NCBI GenBank assembly: GCA_021793875.1
Contig: JAJYRX010000051.1
Location: 1 to 8,740 of the forward strand
Direction: 5' to 3'
Origin: Pseudomonadota bacterium
GTDB taxonomy: Bacteria; Pseudomonadota; Gammaproteobacteria; Burkholderiales; Burkholderiaceae_B
Length of the DNA: 8,740 nt
Shown: positions 1 to 6,851 of the stretch, one piece after another
Layout: every line of letters starts with the position of its first letter
Position numbering within the stretch: position 1 is the stretch's first letter
Program-made: the position numbers and the translations under genes
Notes under the pieces: generated by a model
What the model saw: the letters and a program-made list of their open reading frames with translations, nothing else
Told to the model about the DNA's origin: nothing
The model's database searches: none

Positions 1-2
1 TC

Positions 3-737
3 TTACGAATAAAACAGATGGCTGTTTTTATATGTACACCATGGGCTGTGATAAACCTGCAATACCCCGGCGGAAACTAATATTTCTTTTGCCAAGCCGA
101 TAAGATCAGCATACCACTTACCACGATTAACACCAGGTACGAAAAAACCCTTATATGAAGGGTTTATATCTATAAATGCCTCTAATACATCATTGCCAAC
201 TTCAAATGATTCGGTATGTATGCAAGGACCTATCCAGGCCTGCCATAGGCTATTTGTGTTAGAGCTGCTGTTTTTCATTACTTGCAAGGTGTTTTGCAAT
301 ACTCCCGATGAAAGGCCACGCCAGCCTGCATGTGCAACGCCAACTATGGTTGCACTTGTATTTGTAATTACTACCGGCAGGCAGTCGGCGGTAAGAATGG
401 CAAGCACCTGCCCTTTTGTTGCTGTTACAGCTGCATCAGCCTGTGGCAATGTGGCGTTGTCGTGAACATAGCTAGATATTGTGTGTTTTGTTAGATCTAA
501 TACTTCATTACCATGAACTTGCTGTAGCAGTACAGGGTCTGAAGGGAGAGCATTTCGCAGTATTAAGTGATTGGACTTAACATTGTTAGTATTATCAGCA
601 GTGTTTAAGCCTAGGTTGAAAGATCTGTACTCATTTTTGCTAACACCCCCCAAAGAGGTTGTAGAAAAATAGTTTATGCCTTTAAAGCTTGGCCCGCTTA
701 CCGTGGCAAATTTATTAAAGCTATTTACGTGTTCCAT
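3..737 (-). CDS. pgeF: PgeF/YfiH family multicopper-oxidase-like protein, apparently C-terminally shortened
   Basis: The 244-residue product belongs to the YfiH/PgeF (LACC1-like) family. Members are cytosolic zinc enzymes reported to act on purine nucleosides, and E. coli PgeF is reported to edit wrongly incorporated amino acids out of peptidoglycan precursors. The metal-binding motifs are visible: His75 in QQVHG, Cys119 in LTADCLPV and His136 in VAHAGWRG. The GPCI (170-173) and FEVG (178-181) motifs follow. The protein stops right after CTYKNSHLFYS, where the family normally continues with a conserved YRRDG..TGR tail of about 15-20 residues. The tail is absent and the stop TAA lies 2 bp from the window edge, so a frameshift is possible. 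The ATG lies inside the end of rluD (13-bp overlap) with only a weak, closely spaced AGAG before it, which suggests translational coupling. Family assignment is firm; whether the protein is intact is not. Confidence 0.9.
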   Translation of the reverse strand: MEHVNSFNKFATVSGPSFKGINYFSTTSLGGVSKNEYRSFNLGLNTADNTNNVKSNHLILRNALPSDPVLLQQVHGNEVLDLTKHTISSYVHDNATLPQADAAVTATKGQVLAILTADCLPVVITNTSATIVGVAHAGWRGLSSGVLQNTLQVMKNSSSNTNSLWQAWIGPCIHTESFEVGNDVLEAFIDINPSYKGFFVPGVNRGKWYADLIGLAKEILVSAGVLQVYHSPWCTYKNSHLFYS

Positions 738-1684
738 AACTCTGATTTTAAGTTAGCGTAGTCTTGCGGAGTGCTGGCTTCAAACTCCATAACAGAATTG
801 CTATCAATATCATGGAAGCTTAAGCGCCATGCATGCAACATTTGACGTTTACATATGTTAAATGTTTTACCCCCATAGGTAATATCGCCTAATAATGGGT
901 GCCCTATTGCTGCCATATGCACTCTTATTTGGTGTGTTCGCCCGGTGTGTAGACGGCACAAAACCTCACTGGCTTGTATTCCCATATAACTACCATTAGG
1001 TGTATGCACTTCAAAGCTTGTTAACGCTTCTTTGGGTGCTATAGGGTTGTTAGTTGTCATGCGTACCGCAACACGTCTATCTCGGCCTATTTCAAGGTCT
1101 ACCGTTCCTCTGCCCTCAAGACGACCATGCACCAAGGCCTTGTATTCCCTTCCTACCGTACGCTCTTGCAATTGCCTTACAAGACTTGTTTGAGCCATCT
1201 GGGTACGAGCCACCACTAAAAGACCTGATGTGTCTTTATCTAATCGATGCACTATTCCGGCTCGTGGCAATTCGGTTAATTCTGGGTATTTGTGTATTAA
1301 CCCATTTAACAAAGTGCCCGACCAGTTGCCAGCCCCGGGATGAGTTACCATGCCAGCTGGCTTGTTTATTACAATCCATTGGCTGGTTTCTGCTATAACC
1401 TCCAACTGTATAGGCTCTGGTTTAAAAGCCATGTCAGACTTGTCTGGCTGTGGAAAAACCACAATATAATCACCGGGTAAAACTTTTTGTCTTACCCGTG
1501 CTTTACTGTTATTAACCAACACATGACCGCTTTCTATCCACCCCTGAATTCTTGCTCTGGAGTGGTTATTCATAAGAGCTGACAGTACTTTATCTAGACG
1601 CTCGGGCCGTTGAGTAACTGGAAGTGTGAATTCACACTGCTGCTGTTGGGTTAATATTGCGTTGTCTGTATATGGTTTATGCAT
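725..1684 (-). CDS. rluD: 23S rRNA pseudouridine synthase RluD
   Basis: This is a 319-residue RluA-family pseudouridine synthase. RluD converts uridines 1911, 1915 and 1917 in helix 69 of 23S rRNA. An S4 RNA-binding domain covers about residues 27-75 (RPERLDKVLSAL, then HVLVNN). The catalytic domain follows, with the signature HRLDKDTSG at 146-154 and catalytic Asp149. The family motif TGRTHQIRVHMA is at 247-258, then GHPLLGD. Length fits the family (E. coli RluD is 326). Assignment to RluD instead of RluA or RluC rests on the S4 domain and on the usual bamD / rluD-pgeF neighbourhood. The ATG gives about 26 residues before the S4 domain. No clear Shine-Dalgarno precedes it and no other in-frame start lies before the domain. 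It reads divergently from bamD and shares a transcript with pgeF, whose start it overlaps. Confidence 0.95.
   Translation of the reverse strand: MHKPYTDNAILTQQQQCEFTLPVTQRPERLDKVLSALMNNHSRARIQGWIESGHVLVNNSKARVRQKVLPGDYIVVFPQPDKSDMAFKPEPIQLEVIAETSQWIVINKPAGMVTHPGAGNWSGTLLNGLIHKYPELTELPRAGIVHRLDKDTSGLLVVARTQMAQTSLVRQLQERTVGREYKALVHGRLEGRGTVDLEIGRDRRVAVRMTTNNPIAPKEALTSFEVHTPNGSYMGIQASEVLCRLHTGRTHQIRVHMAAIGHPLLGDITYGGKTFNICKRQMLHAWRLSFHDIDSNSVMEFEASTPQDYANLKSELWNT
1623..1638. repeat. 16-bp perfect palindrome inside the rluD 5' coding region
   Basis: AGTGTGAATTCACACT reads identically on both strands, with no spacer. It covers rluD codons for residues of about 16-21, just before the S4 domain. 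It is about 58 bp upstream of the putative bamD -10 box and about 46 bp inside rluD. A palindrome of this length is expected roughly 0.1 times by chance in a window of this size. It could be an operator for a dimeric regulator, or coincidence. It is not a standard CRP site, because the TGTGA and TCACA arms are separated by 2 bp instead of 6. Confidence 0.5.
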
Positions 1685-1692
1685 GGCAACTA

Positions 1693-1698
1693 ATCATA
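1693..1698 (-). promoter_or_regulatory. Possible rluD promoter -10 box
   Basis: On the minus strand TATGAT has one mismatch to the -10 consensus. It would start transcription only a few nt before the rluD ATG at 1684, giving an almost leaderless mRNA. That would fit the missing Shine-Dalgarno. The -35 region is weak. The true promoter could instead lie further upstream, towards bamD. Confidence 0.25.
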
Positions 1699-1702
1699 TA
1701 AT
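1697..1702 (+). promoter_or_regulatory. bamD promoter -10 box
   Basis: TATAAT here is a perfect sigma-70 -10 consensus, 32 bp before the bamD GTG. It would give a transcript start near 1709 and a leader of about 25 nt holding the ribosome binding site. The -35 region, inside the rluD start around 1673-1680, is poor (TGGTTT at best), and there is no extended -10 TG. Promoter strength is therefore uncertain. Confidence 0.55.
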
Positions 1703-1721
1703 CTGCATAAATGCTAACTTT

Positions 1722-1726
1722 AAGGA
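1722..1726 (+). promoter_or_regulatory. bamD ribosome binding site
   Basis: AAGGA is placed 7 nt before GTG at 1734 and supports that non-ATG codon as the bamD start. The next in-frame ATG lies well past the lipoprotein signal, so the GTG start is also required to keep the signal peptide. Confidence 0.75.
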
Positions 1727-1733
1727 TTCGTAA

Positions 1734-2579
1734 GTGACATTATCTGAACTCAATCCTAACCGGTATTTAAACCAGCGCGCTATATGCTGGCTGGTAATAA
1801 TATTTGCATTGCTTGGTTTCTTAGCAGGCTGTGGCAATACCAAAGGTGAGGTCGATCAAACCGCCGGCTGGGGCGCTGAACGCCTGTACGCCGATGCCCG
1901 TGAGGAAATGAACGCAGGCAACTGGAATGCTGCTCGCGACCGCCTTGAAGCTATAGAGGCTAGGTTCCCATTTGGTGGCTATGCCCAACAAGCTTTAATT
2001 GACCAAGCATATGTTAACTGGAAAGATGAAGAACCAGAACGTGCATTAGCGGCTATTGACCGTTTCCAGCAACAATATCCGCATCACCCTGGAAGTGACT
2101 ACATGCTTTACTTAAAGGGTCTTATAACGTTTACACCGCCTAGTGCTGCGCTTTCTCGTATAACCAAGCAAGACCCAAGCGAACGTGACCCAAAAGGGCT
2201 GCGTGAATCGTACGATGCATTCAACGAGCTTATTCGTCAATATCCCGATAGTCGCTACACCCCCGATGCAAAAAAACGTGTTGCATGGCTGGTAAATACC
2301 ATTGCCGAGAACGAAGCACACGTTGCTCAGTACTACTATGAAAGGGGCTCTTATGTAGCCGCAGTAAACCGAGCAAAAGTTGTGCTATCTGATTTCGATG
2401 GTGTACCGGCGGCCGAAAAAGCTTTGTACATAATGATGCTTTCGTACGACAAGCTAGGCCTTGACGAGCTTCGCGACGATACCCGACGCGTTATGGATCA
2501 AAACTTCCCTAATAGCGAATACCACACACGCGGCTTCAAGCAGCCCAAAAACTACTGGAACCCGCTTAACTGGCTTTAA
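1734..2579 (+). CDS. bamD: Outer membrane protein assembly factor BamD (lipoprotein)
   Basis: BamD (also called ComL/YfiO) is the essential lipoprotein of the BAM complex. It sits on the inner face of the outer membrane, binds BamA and helps fold beta-barrel proteins. The 281-residue precursor starts at GTG. It has a basic N-region, a hydrophobic stretch of about residues 16-29 and a lipobox LAGC with the lipidated Cys33. The mature part (249 residues, near the E. coli size) consists of TPR-like helices. Recognisable BamD blocks include RLYADAREEMNAGNW, ARFPFGGYAQQ, AIDRFQQQYPHHP, DYMLYLKGL, RYTPDAKKRVAWL and AQYYYERGSYVAAVNR. The 32 residues before Cys33 make a somewhat long signal peptide. 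The gene is single, diverges from rluD and meets yoaA tail to tail, with the last 14 bp shared. Confidence 0.96.
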   Translation: MTLSELNPNRYLNQRAICWLVIIFALLGFLAGCGNTKGEVDQTAGWGAERLYADAREEMNAGNWNAARDRLEAIEARFPFGGYAQQALIDQAYVNWKDEEPERALAAIDRFQQQYPHHPGSDYMLYLKGLITFTPPSAALSRITKQDPSERDPKGLRESYDAFNELIRQYPDSRYTPDAKKRVAWLVNTIAENEAHVAQYYYERGSYVAAVNRAKVVLSDFDGVPAAEKALYIMMLSYDKLGLDELRDDTRRVMDQNFPNSEYHTRGFKQPKNYWNPLNWL

Positions 2580-4551
2580 CAAATTCTAGTGCCACGCCCG
2601 GGTCTCTGGTCCGGGCAAATGGCGGTAAACCACGCCATAAAACCCTTCCATAAGGCTTGTCTACCAGCCTAGTATCACCCACCATAAGCAGGCCTCTGTC
2701 AGTTTCCGACCTTATAAGCCTGCCCGCGCCCTGTTTTAAAGCAATAGCAGCCTCTGGAATTTGATATTCCATAAAAGGGTTACCACCTCGTCGTTTGCAA
2801 TCACTTATACGAGCTTCTATTACAGGGTCGTCTGGCGGCGCAAATGGAAGTTTATCTATAGCAAGTACGGATAAGGCATTACCAGGTATATCTACACCTT
2901 CCCAAAAACTTGTGCTACCAACAAGAACGGCGTTTTGCAGCTGTCTGAACTTGTTTAACAACACCCCTCTTGAGGTATCACCCTGTCGCAAAAGCTCACG
3001 CTTTATATCTTGCTCACTGAGCAGCTCTGCTAACAATTCTGATATGGAATCTACCGCTCTTAGCGTGGTGCATAAAACCATGACCCCACCTGACGATTCT
3101 TTAATAAGAGGCAGCAGTGTATTAACAAACTCTACATTGAAGTTACGGCTGCTTGGTAGAGGCAGGTTATTGGGTACATACAGCATGGCCTGATTAGTGT
3201 AGTCAAAAGGAGCCTCCCAGCATTCTGTTCTAGCATTTTCCATACCCATTTGGCTGCTGAAATGCTGAAAATTGCCGCGTACAGATAGAGTTGCAGAAGT
3301 AAAAACCCAAGCTTGTTCTGATGGGCGCTGACTACTGAATATGTTGGCAACCGATAATGGAGCTCTGTGTATACGCATAAAATTGGCTGATAGTTCTAGC
3401 CAGCGCACCGCCTGAGCATTTTCATAGGTATTTTCTATACCGTAATTCCAGTTACCCTGCCTGTCTGGTTGCGACCATAGCAAACACCTATGCAAAATTG
3501 CTTTTGAATCTGCCGCTAATGAAGCCAGTTCCGGAGACACCATATTAACCGACTCAAGGGCTTGGGTTAGCCTATCTAGCCTATAAATAAGTTTGTTATA
3601 TGCTTCGTCAAATTTGTCAGGAGACGGTATTTCTTGGTAGGTTACCCTACCACCAGAAGTTTTAATAAAACTGGAAACCTGAAGGCGTAATTCTTTAACC
3701 GCGGTGTCAAGGTTGGTAGCAAGCTCAGACCATGAAGCTGCCTCACGAGCCTGCGCCATACCTTGGACTTCAGCATTTTTGCATAAATCTAGAAGCTGGT
3801 ATGAAGAAACACTAGAACCAAGAAAGCGGGTTGCTACATCTGGCAACTGATGAGCCTCGTCGAAAACTACTACATCGGCATCGGGAAGAAGGTCGGTAAC
3901 ACCATCGGTACGCAAAGCTAGATCGGCCATAAACAATGCATGGTTTATAACAACAACATCTGCTTCTTGTGCGCGTCTGCGAGCTTTATACACGAAACAG
4001 TCGCGAACGTGCGGGCATTCTTGCCCAAGGCAGTTTTCACGAGTGGATGTAACCCGGCTCCATATATCTGCTGTTTCGGGAACTGTGGTTAACTCCGACT
4101 TGTCTCCGGTATTAGACCTTTCTGCAAAAACTTTTATTTCGCGCAGGTAGGTTATGTCTTTGCGGGATTTAAAAGTTTGCCCTTCACCCATGAGCCTTTG
4201 TAGGTGCAAATGACAAACATAGTTGGCACGACCTTTAAGTAATGCAACATTTACAGATATTTGCATTGCTTTAATAAGGTGCGGAATATCACGATTAAAT
4301 AGTTGGTCTTGTAAAGTGCGTGTGCCCGTTGAAATAAGCACTTTAGCGTCATTTATAAGGCTAGGCACCATGTAGGCCCATGTTTTACCTGTACCTGTGC
4401 CGGCTTCAGCTATAAGAGTGCCACGGGTTAATATGGCTTCCTCTACAGCCTGAGCCAGCTCAAGCTGTGCCTGACGTGGTTTAAAATCGGGAGCTGCTTT
4501 GGCCAATGGGCCATTTTCGGAAAAAACCTCAGACAGATTTTGTAATAGCAT
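2566..4551 (-). CDS. yoaA: YoaA-type ATP-dependent DNA helicase (DinG/XPD-like, Fe-S)
   Basis: This 661-residue superfamily 2 helicase matches YoaA (E. coli, 636 residues) nearly end to end, from the N-terminal ENGPLAKAAPDFKPR block on. YoaA is a 5'-3' Fe-S helicase of the XPD/DinG group. In E. coli it works with the polymerase III chi subunit HolC at stalled replication forks. Visible motifs: Walker A AGTGTGKT (50-57), Fe-S cysteines 113, 174, 179 and 185, INHALF (202-207), the Walker B DEAH box (231-234), TSATL (419-423), motif V TSFWEGVDIPG (547-557) and motif VI QGAGRLIR (607-614). The C-terminal ARTRD, which I recall as part of the HolC-contacting region in E. coli YoaA, is kept. The start has an AAAAGAG binding site 5 nt upstream. 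The gene diverges from tex and overlaps bamD tail to tail by 14 bp. YoaA is preferred over DinG because of overall length and the sequence match. Confidence 0.95.
   Translation of the reverse strand: MLLQNLSEVFSENGPLAKAAPDFKPRQAQLELAQAVEEAILTRGTLIAEAGTGTGKTWAYMVPSLINDAKVLISTGTRTLQDQLFNRDIPHLIKAMQISVNVALLKGRANYVCHLHLQRLMGEGQTFKSRKDITYLREIKVFAERSNTGDKSELTTVPETADIWSRVTSTRENCLGQECPHVRDCFVYKARRRAQEADVVVINHALFMADLALRTDGVTDLLPDADVVVFDEAHQLPDVATRFLGSSVSSYQLLDLCKNAEVQGMAQAREAASWSELATNLDTAVKELRLQVSSFIKTSGGRVTYQEIPSPDKFDEAYNKLIYRLDRLTQALESVNMVSPELASLAADSKAILHRCLLWSQPDRQGNWNYGIENTYENAQAVRWLELSANFMRIHRAPLSVANIFSSQRPSEQAWVFTSATLSVRGNFQHFSSQMGMENARTECWEAPFDYTNQAMLYVPNNLPLPSSRNFNVEFVNTLLPLIKESSGGVMVLCTTLRAVDSISELLAELLSEQDIKRELLRQGDTSRGVLLNKFRQLQNAVLVGSTSFWEGVDIPGNALSVLAIDKLPFAPPDDPVIEARISDCKRRGGNPFMEYQIPEAAIALKQGAGRLIRSETDRGLLMVGDTRLVDKPYGRVLWRGLPPFARTRDPGVALEFVKAS
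2591..2623. terminator. GC-rich stem-loop after the bamD stop
   Basis: GCCCGG (2596-2601) pairs with CCGGGC (2611-2616) around a 9-nt loop. An outer GCCA/TGGC pair (2591-2594 with 2620-2623) could extend it after bulges. It starts about 12 bp past the bamD stop, within the end of the yoaA coding sequence. There is no T-run on either side, so it is not a standard intrinsic terminator. It may slow read-through or stabilise the bamD mRNA end, or simply reflect yoaA codons. Confidence 0.25.
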
Positions 4552-4628
4552 AGATACTCTTTTAAATGCTTGGTGCTCTCACAACACCTTTTTGAGACGC
4601 CGGTACATTGTACTTTCTACAGATAATT
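4552..4628. promoter_or_regulatory. Divergent yoaA / tex intergenic region
   Basis: About 77 bp separate the yoaA ATG from the preferred tex ATG, and promoters for both genes should lie here. On the minus strand, AAAAGAG at 4557-4563 is a good ribosome binding site for yoaA. On the plus strand a TTGAGA (4592-4597) resembles a -35 box, but no good -10 lies 16-18 bp downstream. GATAAT at 4622-4627 is too close to the tex start to be its promoter. No specific promoter is assigned. Confidence 0.45.
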
Positions 4629-6851
4629 ATGAAGCAAGAATCAACTATTAGTATCCCCGAAGGCATAGATAACCAGCGCATTATTGTCACATTAGCTAAA
4701 GAGCTGACAGTAAAGCCTGGACAAATAAAGGCTGCAATTGGTTTGCTTGACGAGGGTGCTACCGTACCCTTTATTGCACGTTACCGCAAAGAAGCTACTG
4801 GGGGGCTTGATGATACTGTTCTGCGTGAGCTTGAGCATCGTCTTAGATACTTGCGCGATCTAGAAGAACGCAGATTAGCAGTTTTAGCTAGCATAAACGA
4901 GCAAGGTAAGCTTAACGAGGCTCTTGCCGCACAAATTAACGAAGCTGACACCAAGCAGCGCATAGAAGACCTATACGCCCCTTTTCGCCCAAAACGTCGC
5001 ACTCGCGCACAAATAGCAAGGGAGGCCGGTTTAGATAAACTAGTTAAAGAAATACTTCTTAACCATCAGCAAGATCCTATAGAAATTGCCGCCAAGTATT
5101 CAAAAGCCGACACCCCATTTAGTGATGCTCGCGCCGCCCTCAACGGTGCTCGCGACATTTTGTCTGAACTATATGCTGATAACGCCGATCTTATTGCCAG
5201 TTTAAGAGACAAACTGTGGCAACGAGGTTACATATATAGCTCTGTTGTATCTGGCCAGGAGCAGGCGGGAGCCAACTTTCGTGACTGGTTCAACTACATG
5301 GAACCTCTTAAGAACCTGCCATCGCACAGAGTTCTAGCACTTCTACGAGGTAGGCAGCAAGGTTTTCTTTCTTTAAAAATTGCACTTGACCCGGAATCGG
5401 AAGACCTTACCCCACACCCTTTTGTTAAACACATTGCCAACTTTCTGCGCGTAAAAGCTAACTTTTCTGCCAAAGCAAGCCCACAGTCTGCATGGCTTGC
5501 CGATGTTTGTCGTTGGACTTGGCGTGTTAAATTGCTTACCAGCCTGGAAACAGAGTTTATTACACGTTTGCGCGAAACGGCCGAAACCGAAGCAATAAAG
5601 GTTTTTGCCAACAACCTTAAAGATTTACTGTTATCTGCACCAGCTGGTTCTAAAGCAGTTTTAGGACTAGACCCAGGTATACGTACAGGCGTAAAGGTGG
5701 CTGCCATAGACTCTACGGGAAAAGTGCTAGAAACTGCAACTATTTTCCCTTTTGAACCCAAAAAAGACGTCGCAGGCAGTTTATCTACCCTGAAATCCAT
5801 ACTTGAAAAGCACGATATAAAGCTGGTTGCTATTGGTAACGGTACAGCATCGCGCGAAACTCAATCATTGGTTAGCCAATTAGCACAACAAAACCCAAAA
5901 CTGAACATTCGTCACGTAACTGTATCTGAGGCTGGAGCGTCTGTGTACTCTGCATCTGAGCAGGCTGCGAAAGAGCTACCAAATATGGATGTCAGTTTGC
6001 GCGGTGCAGTATCTATAGCTCGACGTTTACAAGACCCTTTAGCAGAGCTTGTTAAAATTGAACCTAGGGCCATAGGGGTTGGACAGTATCAACACGATGT
6101 TAACCAGCGACAGCTAGCTAATTCCCTTGATGTGGTTATTGAAGATTGTGTAAACGCTGTAGGTGTTGATGTTAATACCGCCTCGGCCGAACTTCTAGGT
6201 CATGTTTCTGGTCTGAACAGTACTGTTGCCCGCAATATTGTTGAATGGCGCGAGCAAAATGGCATGTTCAAAACCCGTAAAAGCCTTTTGCATGTACCAA
6301 GATTCGGGCCCAAGGCGTTTGAGCAGGCAGCCGGTTTTCTGCGTATAAATAATGGCGACAACCCTTTAGACGCATCTGCAGTGCACCCAGAAGCCTACGG
6401 CGTAGCTAATAAAATATTAGAGTTTGTTGGTTGCGATGCAGCCTCTATAACTCGAAACCCTGAGCATCTTAAAAACATATCTCCGGAACAGTTTACAGAT
6501 GACAAGTTTGGTGTGCCCACGGTTAAAGATATTCTTAAGGAGCTAGAAAAGCCAGGTCGCGACCCAAGGCCCGAGTTCAAAACCGCCAGTTTTGCTGAGG
6601 GCGTAAAAACCATATCTGACCTTAATGAAGGTATGCAGCTTGAAGGCGTTGTAACCAACGTTGCCAACTTTGGGGCTTTCGTAGACATTGGCGTGGGCCA
6701 AGACGGACTAGTTCACATTTCACAAATGGCATCTCATTTCGTCAAAGATCCACGCGATGTAGTCCGTGTAGGGCAGATTATTAAAGTAGAGGTTATAGAG
6801 GTAGACACTACCCGCAAGCGTGTTTCGCTAACTATGCGAACTGGCAATTAA
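4629..6851 (+). CDS. tex: Tex family RNA-binding protein, lacking the usual C-terminal tail
   Basis: Tex (YhgF in E. coli) is a cytosolic, nucleic-acid-binding protein linked to transcription, RNA turnover and toxin expression; it is related to eukaryotic Spt6. From the ATG the product has 740 residues. The N-terminal helical region holds LLDEGATVPFIARYRKEATGGLDD (residues about 39-62). A YqgF/RNase H-like domain begins at AVLGLDPGIRTGVKV (343-357) and includes AIGNGTASRET and SEAGASVYSASE. Helix-hairpin-helix motifs follow (about 514-575, VNTASAELL to AAGFLRI). An S1 domain covers about 668-738 (EGVVTNVANFGAFVDIG, DGLVHIS). The protein ends three residues after RVSLTMR, whereas most Tex proteins carry a further basic or flexible tail of some 30-50 residues. 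An in-frame TTG at 4608 would add seven residues (MYFLQII), but no good binding site supports it; the ATG also has only a weak one. Its last 24 bp overlap trpS. Confidence 0.95.
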   Translation: MKQESTISIPEGIDNQRIIVTLAKELTVKPGQIKAAIGLLDEGATVPFIARYRKEATGGLDDTVLRELEHRLRYLRDLEERRLAVLASINEQGKLNEALAAQINEADTKQRIEDLYAPFRPKRRTRAQIAREAGLDKLVKEILLNHQQDPIEIAAKYSKADTPFSDARAALNGARDILSELYADNADLIASLRDKLWQRGYIYSSVVSGQEQAGANFRDWFNYMEPLKNLPSHRVLALLRGRQQGFLSLKIALDPESEDLTPHPFVKHIANFLRVKANFSAKASPQSAWLADVCRWTWRVKLLTSLETEFITRLRETAETEAIKVFANNLKDLLLSAPAGSKAVLGLDPGIRTGVKVAAIDSTGKVLETATIFPFEPKKDVAGSLSTLKSILEKHDIKLVAIGNGTASRETQSLVSQLAQQNPKLNIRHVTVSEAGASVYSASEQAAKELPNMDVSLRGAVSIARRLQDPLAELVKIEPRAIGVGQYQHDVNQRQLANSLDVVIEDCVNAVGVDVNTASAELLGHVSGLNSTVARNIVEWREQNGMFKTRKSLLHVPRFGPKAFEQAAGFLRINNGDNPLDASAVHPEAYGVANKILEFVGCDAASITRNPEHLKNISPEQFTDDKFGVPTVKDILKELEKPGRDPRPEFKTASFAEGVKTISDLNEGMQLEGVVTNVANFGAFVDIGVGQDGLVHISQMASHFVKDPRDVVRVGQIIKVEVIEVDTTRKRVSLTMRTGN

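Larger units (their letters stand above)
1685..1733. promoter_or_regulatory. Divergent rluD / bamD intergenic region
   Basis: This 49-bp AT-rich gap separates the divergent starts of rluD and bamD and must contain or border promoters for both. The candidate -10 boxes of the two directions overlap by 2 bp, so the promoters may compete. No palindromic operator lies inside the gap itself; the nearest is the 16-bp palindrome within rluD. Confidence 0.65.

Noticed and set aside
193..465. Open frames on the strand opposite to the real genes (for example 193-465, 1054-1398, 2795-3193, 5294-5800, 6395-6688)
   Set aside because: Each lies wholly within a strongly recognised gene, shows no family motif, and has no ribosome binding context; they are shadows of the real coding sequence.
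3635..3652. 7-bp perfect stem with a 4-nt loop (TGGTAGG / CCTACCA) inside yoaA
   Set aside because: It lies mid-gene in a normally coding stretch. A 7-bp stem of this kind is expected by chance about once in several kilobases, and no T-run follows.
4572..4593. GGTG...CACC inverted repeat followed by five T on the plus strand, resembling an intrinsic terminator
   Set aside because: The stem is only 4 bp with a 9-nt loop, and it lies in the divergent yoaA/tex gap where no plus-strand transcript needs to end. An attenuator for tex is possible but unsupported.
4608..4628. TTG at 4608 as an alternative tex start adding seven residues
   Set aside because: The extra residues (MYFLQII) do not resemble Tex N-termini, and no good ribosome binding site precedes the TTG, so the ATG at 4629 is preferred, though not proven.
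6817..6829. AGCG / CGCT stem-loop at the overlap of the tex and trpS ends
   Set aside because: The stem is only 4 bp, with no T-run on either strand; too weak to call a terminator.
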